A DNA stretch of 8,576 bases from Chitinophagales bacterium (GTDB lineage Bacteria; Bacteroidota; Bacteroidia; Chitinophagales; UBA10324): NCBI GenBank assembly GCA_013695715.1, contig JACCZZ010000083.1:1-8576 (forward strand). Reading direction: 5' to 3'. A program made the translations under genes and the position numbers. The notes beneath the pieces were generated by a model. It did not search any database. It was not told the origin of the DNA and worked only from the letters and a program-made list of their open reading frames with translations. Positions 6,132 to 8,576 of the stretch are shown here, one piece after another (within the stretch, counting starts at the first letter, position 1; every line of letters starts with the position of its first letter).

Positions 6132-6668
6132 TTACTTCTTACATACAAAAACAAAGGCAGGCGGAATGTTGATAGGTTCAAACTGCACTTTAACCTTACT
6201 GAAATATTTTTTAAACCTTCGATATTGAATCAATGAATAGGAGAATTGTATCAGAGTTGTATGCTTGTCTGACGCATAATAAATAGCTCGCATAATTTGT
6301 TCGCATTCAGTTTCGGGAAGAATTCCAAATGGAATAGATGAAATAATGTAATTTTTAGCTGGGAACTTAATAGAACTTACAAATTCCTTAATGTCTGAGG
6401 CAGATTTATTAATAACTTTCAAACGTGGGTCAGCAATCTTAGCAAGCTCAATACAAAAGGCCTTATTTACCTCAAAGGCATATAATATAGCATCGGAGCG
6501 CATGCCGCGAAGCAATTCCTTCGTAATGCGCCCGTTACCGGGGCCGAGTTCGATCAGACAACCAGCATTCTTAAAATTTATATTTCGAATAATCCTGCGT
6601 ACCAACCTGTGAGAGCTAAAGGCTACAGCACCAGATGTTTTAAAAGTTTTTAGCAGCTCTGAGGGCAA
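6132..6668 (-). CDS. Class I SAM-dependent methyltransferase (PmtA/KsgA-like)
   Basis: This resembles the group containing bacterial phospholipid N-methyltransferases (PmtA) and rRNA adenine dimethyltransferases. From TTG 6668 it gives 178 residues. Motif I, the SAM-binding loop, is clear (LIELGPGNGRIT, 38-49). E66 in AFEVNKAF is the ribose-binding acidic residue after motif II. The motif IV region reads IISSIPFGILP (108-118), where rRNA dimethylases have N-L/I-P-Y/F. The C-terminal NIPPAFVFVCKK (167-178) resembles PmtA endings. The substrate, lipid or other, is not determinable. The start is uncertain: the frame stays open upstream to a TAA near 6725 with no ATG, GTG or CTG. The candidates are TTG 6668 or an ATA at 6693-6695 that would add SKLPEFFPL. 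A -7 promoter element at 6707-6714 limits how far upstream the start can be. Confidence 0.85.
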   Translation of the reverse strand: MPSELLKTFKTSGAVAFSSHRLVRRIIRNINFKNAGCLIELGPGNGRITKELLRGMRSDAILYAFEVNKAFCIELAKIADPRLKVINKSASDIKEFVSSIKFPAKNYIISSIPFGILPETECEQIMRAIYYASDKHTTLIQFSYSLIQYRRFKKYFSKVKVQFEPINIPPAFVFVCKK

Positions 6669-6706
6669 AGGGAAAAATTCAGGTAGTTTACTTATTGTAT
6701 GAGTCG

Positions 6707-6714
6707 CAAAGGTA
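6707..6714 (-). promoter_or_regulatory. Candidate -7 promoter element for the methyltransferase gene
   Basis: On the minus strand this is TACCTTTG, a perfect TAnnTTTG element. It would place transcription start near 6700, some 30 nt before TTG 6668 but only a few nt before the ATA at 6695. No TTG lies at the right distance for a -33 element. Confidence 0.38.
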
Positions 6715-6755
6715 TTCTCTCTTGATTAAGGATGCACTTATTCCACAAGCTATAA

Positions 6756-7973
6756 CTACATCTGCAGCATTGACTTAATTGGATCGGTACCCATTAAGAG
6801 ATGCTGAGGATTTTCGAGCAACTCTTTTACACGCACAAGAAAACTCACTGATTCTCTACCATCAATGATGCGATGGTCGTAACTTAAAGCTACATACATC
6901 ATAGGTCTTATTGTCATTTCTTCCGAAATAACGACTACGCGTTCTTCTATTTTATGCATCCCTAAGATTGCTGACTGCGGGAGGTTTATTATAGGAGTAG
7001 ACATTAAAGACCCAAATACTCCGCCGTTGGTGATAGTGAATGTGCCGCCAGTCATCTCTTCTGGCGATAACTTATTGTCTCTCCCACGCTTGGCTAAGTC
7101 TGCAATATTTTGTTCTAATTCCGCAAACGAGAGTGACTCAGCACTTCTAATTACAGGCACAACTAATCCTTTAGGTGTGGAAACGGCGATAGAAATATCA
7201 CAATAATCATGGTAGATAATATTGTCACCTTCAATATAGGCGTTCACCGCGGGCCACTCCTTCAAAGCAAAGCAAACTGCCTTGGCGAAAAAGCTCATAA
7301 ATCCAAGTCCAATACCGTGTTTTTCTTTAAATAACTCTTTGTATTTCGTTCTTATTTCAATGATGGATTTCATGTCCACTTCATTGAACGTGGTAAGCAT
7401 GGCTGTACTGTTTTTAGCTGCTACCAACCGCTTGCTTACGGTTTTACGCAACGAACTCATTGGCTGGCGTTTTTCCCCCCGCTCCTGAGGCTTAACAGTT
7501 TCCGTATGCTGTTTAGCTGCTACAGCATCTAACTTAGTGATGCGACCATCCTTGCCTGTGCCATTGGTTACCATTGCACCAGATTCTCTGATGATTTTAC
7601 CAGCGGCTGGTGAGGGAAAGTTCTTAACATATGTTTCTTTCAGAACTGGAGGTTGAACTGCAGCTTTTTCCTTCTCCTGTGGCGGCGGTACAGCGCTCTC
7701 TTTTTTTATTTGAGGTGCTGTCTCAGCTTCAGCTGCAACTTCGGTATCAATTGTACATACGAGATCTCCGATCTTAAGGGAGGAAGCTTCTGCTACAACA
7801 ATTTTTAGTTGACCACCTTTTTCAGCAGTAAGCTCAAAAGTGGCCTTTTCTGACTCCAACTCACAAAGAACCTCATCTTGTTGAACGATGTCACCATCAG
7901 ATTTAATCCATTTAGAAAGAGTAACCTCATTAATAGATTCGCCTACGGCTGGAACTTTTATCTCTACAAGCAT
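6756..7973 (-). CDS. sucB: 2-oxoglutarate dehydrogenase E2 (dihydrolipoyllysine succinyltransferase)
   Basis: This is the core subunit of the 2-oxoglutarate dehydrogenase complex (also called odhB). It transfers the succinyl group from lipoyl-lysine to CoA in the TCA cycle. It has 405 residues, a normal length, in the standard order. The lipoyl domain is about 2-78, with the lipoylated Lys43 in ELESEKATFEL. An Ala/Pro/Glu/Lys-rich hinge follows (about 79-116). The peripheral-subunit binding domain is about 118-153 (FPSPAAGKIIRESG, GKDGRITKLDA). A second hinge leads to the catalytic acyltransferase domain, about 171-405. Catalytic residues lie in SYDHRIIDGRE (364-374; H367, D371), with the TFTITNGGVFGS segment upstream. 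The match to SucB rather than pyruvate E2 rests on the single lipoyl domain and sequences such as VPAVGESINEVTLSKW and INLPQSAILGMHKI. The E1 gene sucA is not in the window. ATG 7973 is the natural start. Confidence 0.95.
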   Translation of the reverse strand: MLVEIKVPAVGESINEVTLSKWIKSDGDIVQQDEVLCELESEKATFELTAEKGGQLKIVVAEASSLKIGDLVCTIDTEVAAEAETAPQIKKESAVPPPQEKEKAAVQPPVLKETYVKNFPSPAAGKIIRESGAMVTNGTGKDGRITKLDAVAAKQHTETVKPQERGEKRQPMSSLRKTVSKRLVAAKNSTAMLTTFNEVDMKSIIEIRTKYKELFKEKHGIGLGFMSFFAKAVCFALKEWPAVNAYIEGDNIIYHDYCDISIAVSTPKGLVVPVIRSAESLSFAELEQNIADLAKRGRDNKLSPEEMTGGTFTITNGGVFGSLMSTPIINLPQSAILGMHKIEERVVVISEEMTIRPMMYVALSYDHRIIDGRESVSFLVRVKELLENPQHLLMGTDPIKSMLQM

Positions 7974-8076
7974 TCAACTTATTTCATGAGTGAGCCTGCA
8001 ATTTACCATTCATTTTTCACCTGCCTTTCTAAAAGGTATTACGTAGTGCAAAAAAGAAAGTAATATGTGTGGTATG

Positions 8077-8576
8077 TCAATCGGCTACCTTTGCACTTCT
8101 TGTTTTAAAATCGCCTACATAAGCAGCAAGTGCAATACCGAGTGCTACAAGTATTAAATTTTTGATTATATAATGACCTGCCAATGTAGGTACCAGAAAA
8201 GCTTTCCAGGTATATTTTGGCAGTAATATCAAAGGGCCAAATGTTGTGATCATGTGAGGTATAAGCAGGTACAAGGCAAGTCGTTCGAGACCGGGGAAAA
8301 GAAAAGCTATTCCAATTGCCATCTCATAACATGCAAAAAATGTTACGAAATTTTGAAAAGGGATGAAAGAGAGTGTTTGCGACCAAAGCTCTTGAACTAA
8401 GGCTTCTGCTGGGCTCAGCCCCAAAACTTTTAATAAGCCAAACCAAAAGTACACGGCAAAAAAAGATACTCGCGCAAGAGGGACACAGATTTTTTCTAAG
8501 AAAATCAATGCTCTTTTTTCAAAAGAACCCCTTATTTGGCGAATTTCCTGCACTGTCCGTAGATGTTGTACTTGAA
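8077..8576 (-). CDS. DoxX-like integral membrane protein, possibly truncated at its 5' end by the window edge
   Basis: This is a small polytopic inner-membrane protein of the DoxX-like type. About four membrane segments can be seen, counted from GTG 8553: about 25-44 (VPLARVSFFAVYFWFGLLKV), 67-86, 90-112, and 123-146 with the typical GHYIIKNLILVALGIAL ending. The FWFGLLKVLGLSPAEALV block after the first helix and the FFACYEMAIGIAFLFPG block are characteristic of the group. Biochemical role is unknown; some relatives are tied to thiosulfate oxidation or oxidative-stress complexes, but nothing here supports either. GTG 8553 gives 158 residues. The frame stays open to the right edge (CAA GTA CAA... 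before the GTG), so the true start may lie outside the window. It is upstream of, and on the same strand as, sucB with a 103-bp gap lacking a TAnnTTTG element, so co-transcription is possible. Confidence 0.82.
   Translation of the reverse strand, partial: QVQHLRTVQEIRQIRGSFEKRALIFLEKICVPLARVSFFAVYFWFGLLKVLGLSPAEALVQELWSQTLSFIPFQNFVTFFACYEMAIGIAFLFPGLERLALYLLIPHMITTFGPLILLPKYTWKAFLVPTLAGHYIIKNLILVALGIALAAYVGDFKTRSAKVAD

Noticed and set aside
7987..7999. 13-nt match TGAGTGAGCCTGC to repeat unit 1 (1679-1691)
   Set aside because: An exact 13-mer shared between two places in an 8.5-kb window is expected about once by chance, and the flanking bases do not extend it convincingly.
8024..8036. Small hairpin CCTTT-CTA-AAAGG between the DoxX-like and sucB genes
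   Set aside because: A 5-bp stem with a 3-nt loop and no following T-run is too weak to call a terminator.
1..8576. CRISPR array, tRNA/rRNA, transposase, phage or defence system
   Set aside because: I looked for regular direct-repeat/spacer arrays, tRNA-like cloverleaf sequence and hallmark proteins and saw none; the only repeats are those at 1671-2036.

Overview
The window looks like a chromosomal segment of a Bacteroidota member (Cytophagales/Chitinophagales/Sphingobacteriales-like; I cannot fix the genus). The base composition is moderately AT-rich by eye, and Shine-Dalgarno sequences are weak or absent. Several intergenic gaps carry the phylum-specific -7 promoter element TAnnTTTG. Several proteins resemble families I associate with this phylum: the SEGSR-type anchored protein, the short protein at 94-444, and long-insert dipeptide-type permeases.

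Layout, left to right. Bases 1-68 are the tail of an upstream gene. Then come three plus-strand genes: a short conserved protein of unknown function (94-444), a VOC/glyoxalase-fold protein (492-866) and an exported cyclophilin-type prolyl isomerase (889-1548). A 522-bp non-coding stretch (1549-2070) holds a cluster of related repeat units, two of which form a 39-nt imperfect inverted repeat. Nearer the next gene it holds three copies of a 7-mer. Next is a tightly coupled pair of oligopeptide-type ABC permease genes (2071-3567 and 3571-4893), both much longer than usual and with no ATPase or binding-protein gene beside them. The ribosome recycling factor gene frr (5006-5563) follows, with its own good Bacteroidota promoter.

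The right half is all on the minus strand. Read in its own direction it runs: a DoxX-like membrane protein (open to the right edge), the 2-oxoglutarate dehydrogenase E2 gene, a PmtA/KsgA-type methyltransferase lacking an ATG start, and a small membrane-anchored SEGSR protein. frr and the SEGSR gene converge.

Most genes are housekeeping or conserved accessory functions: protein folding, peptide uptake, ribosome recycling and the TCA cycle. I see no prophage, CRISPR array, tRNA, rRNA, transposase or defence system. The points most worth following are the elongated orphan permease pair, the inverted-repeat cluster, the 7-mer array in front of the permeases, and the methyltransferase with no conventional start.
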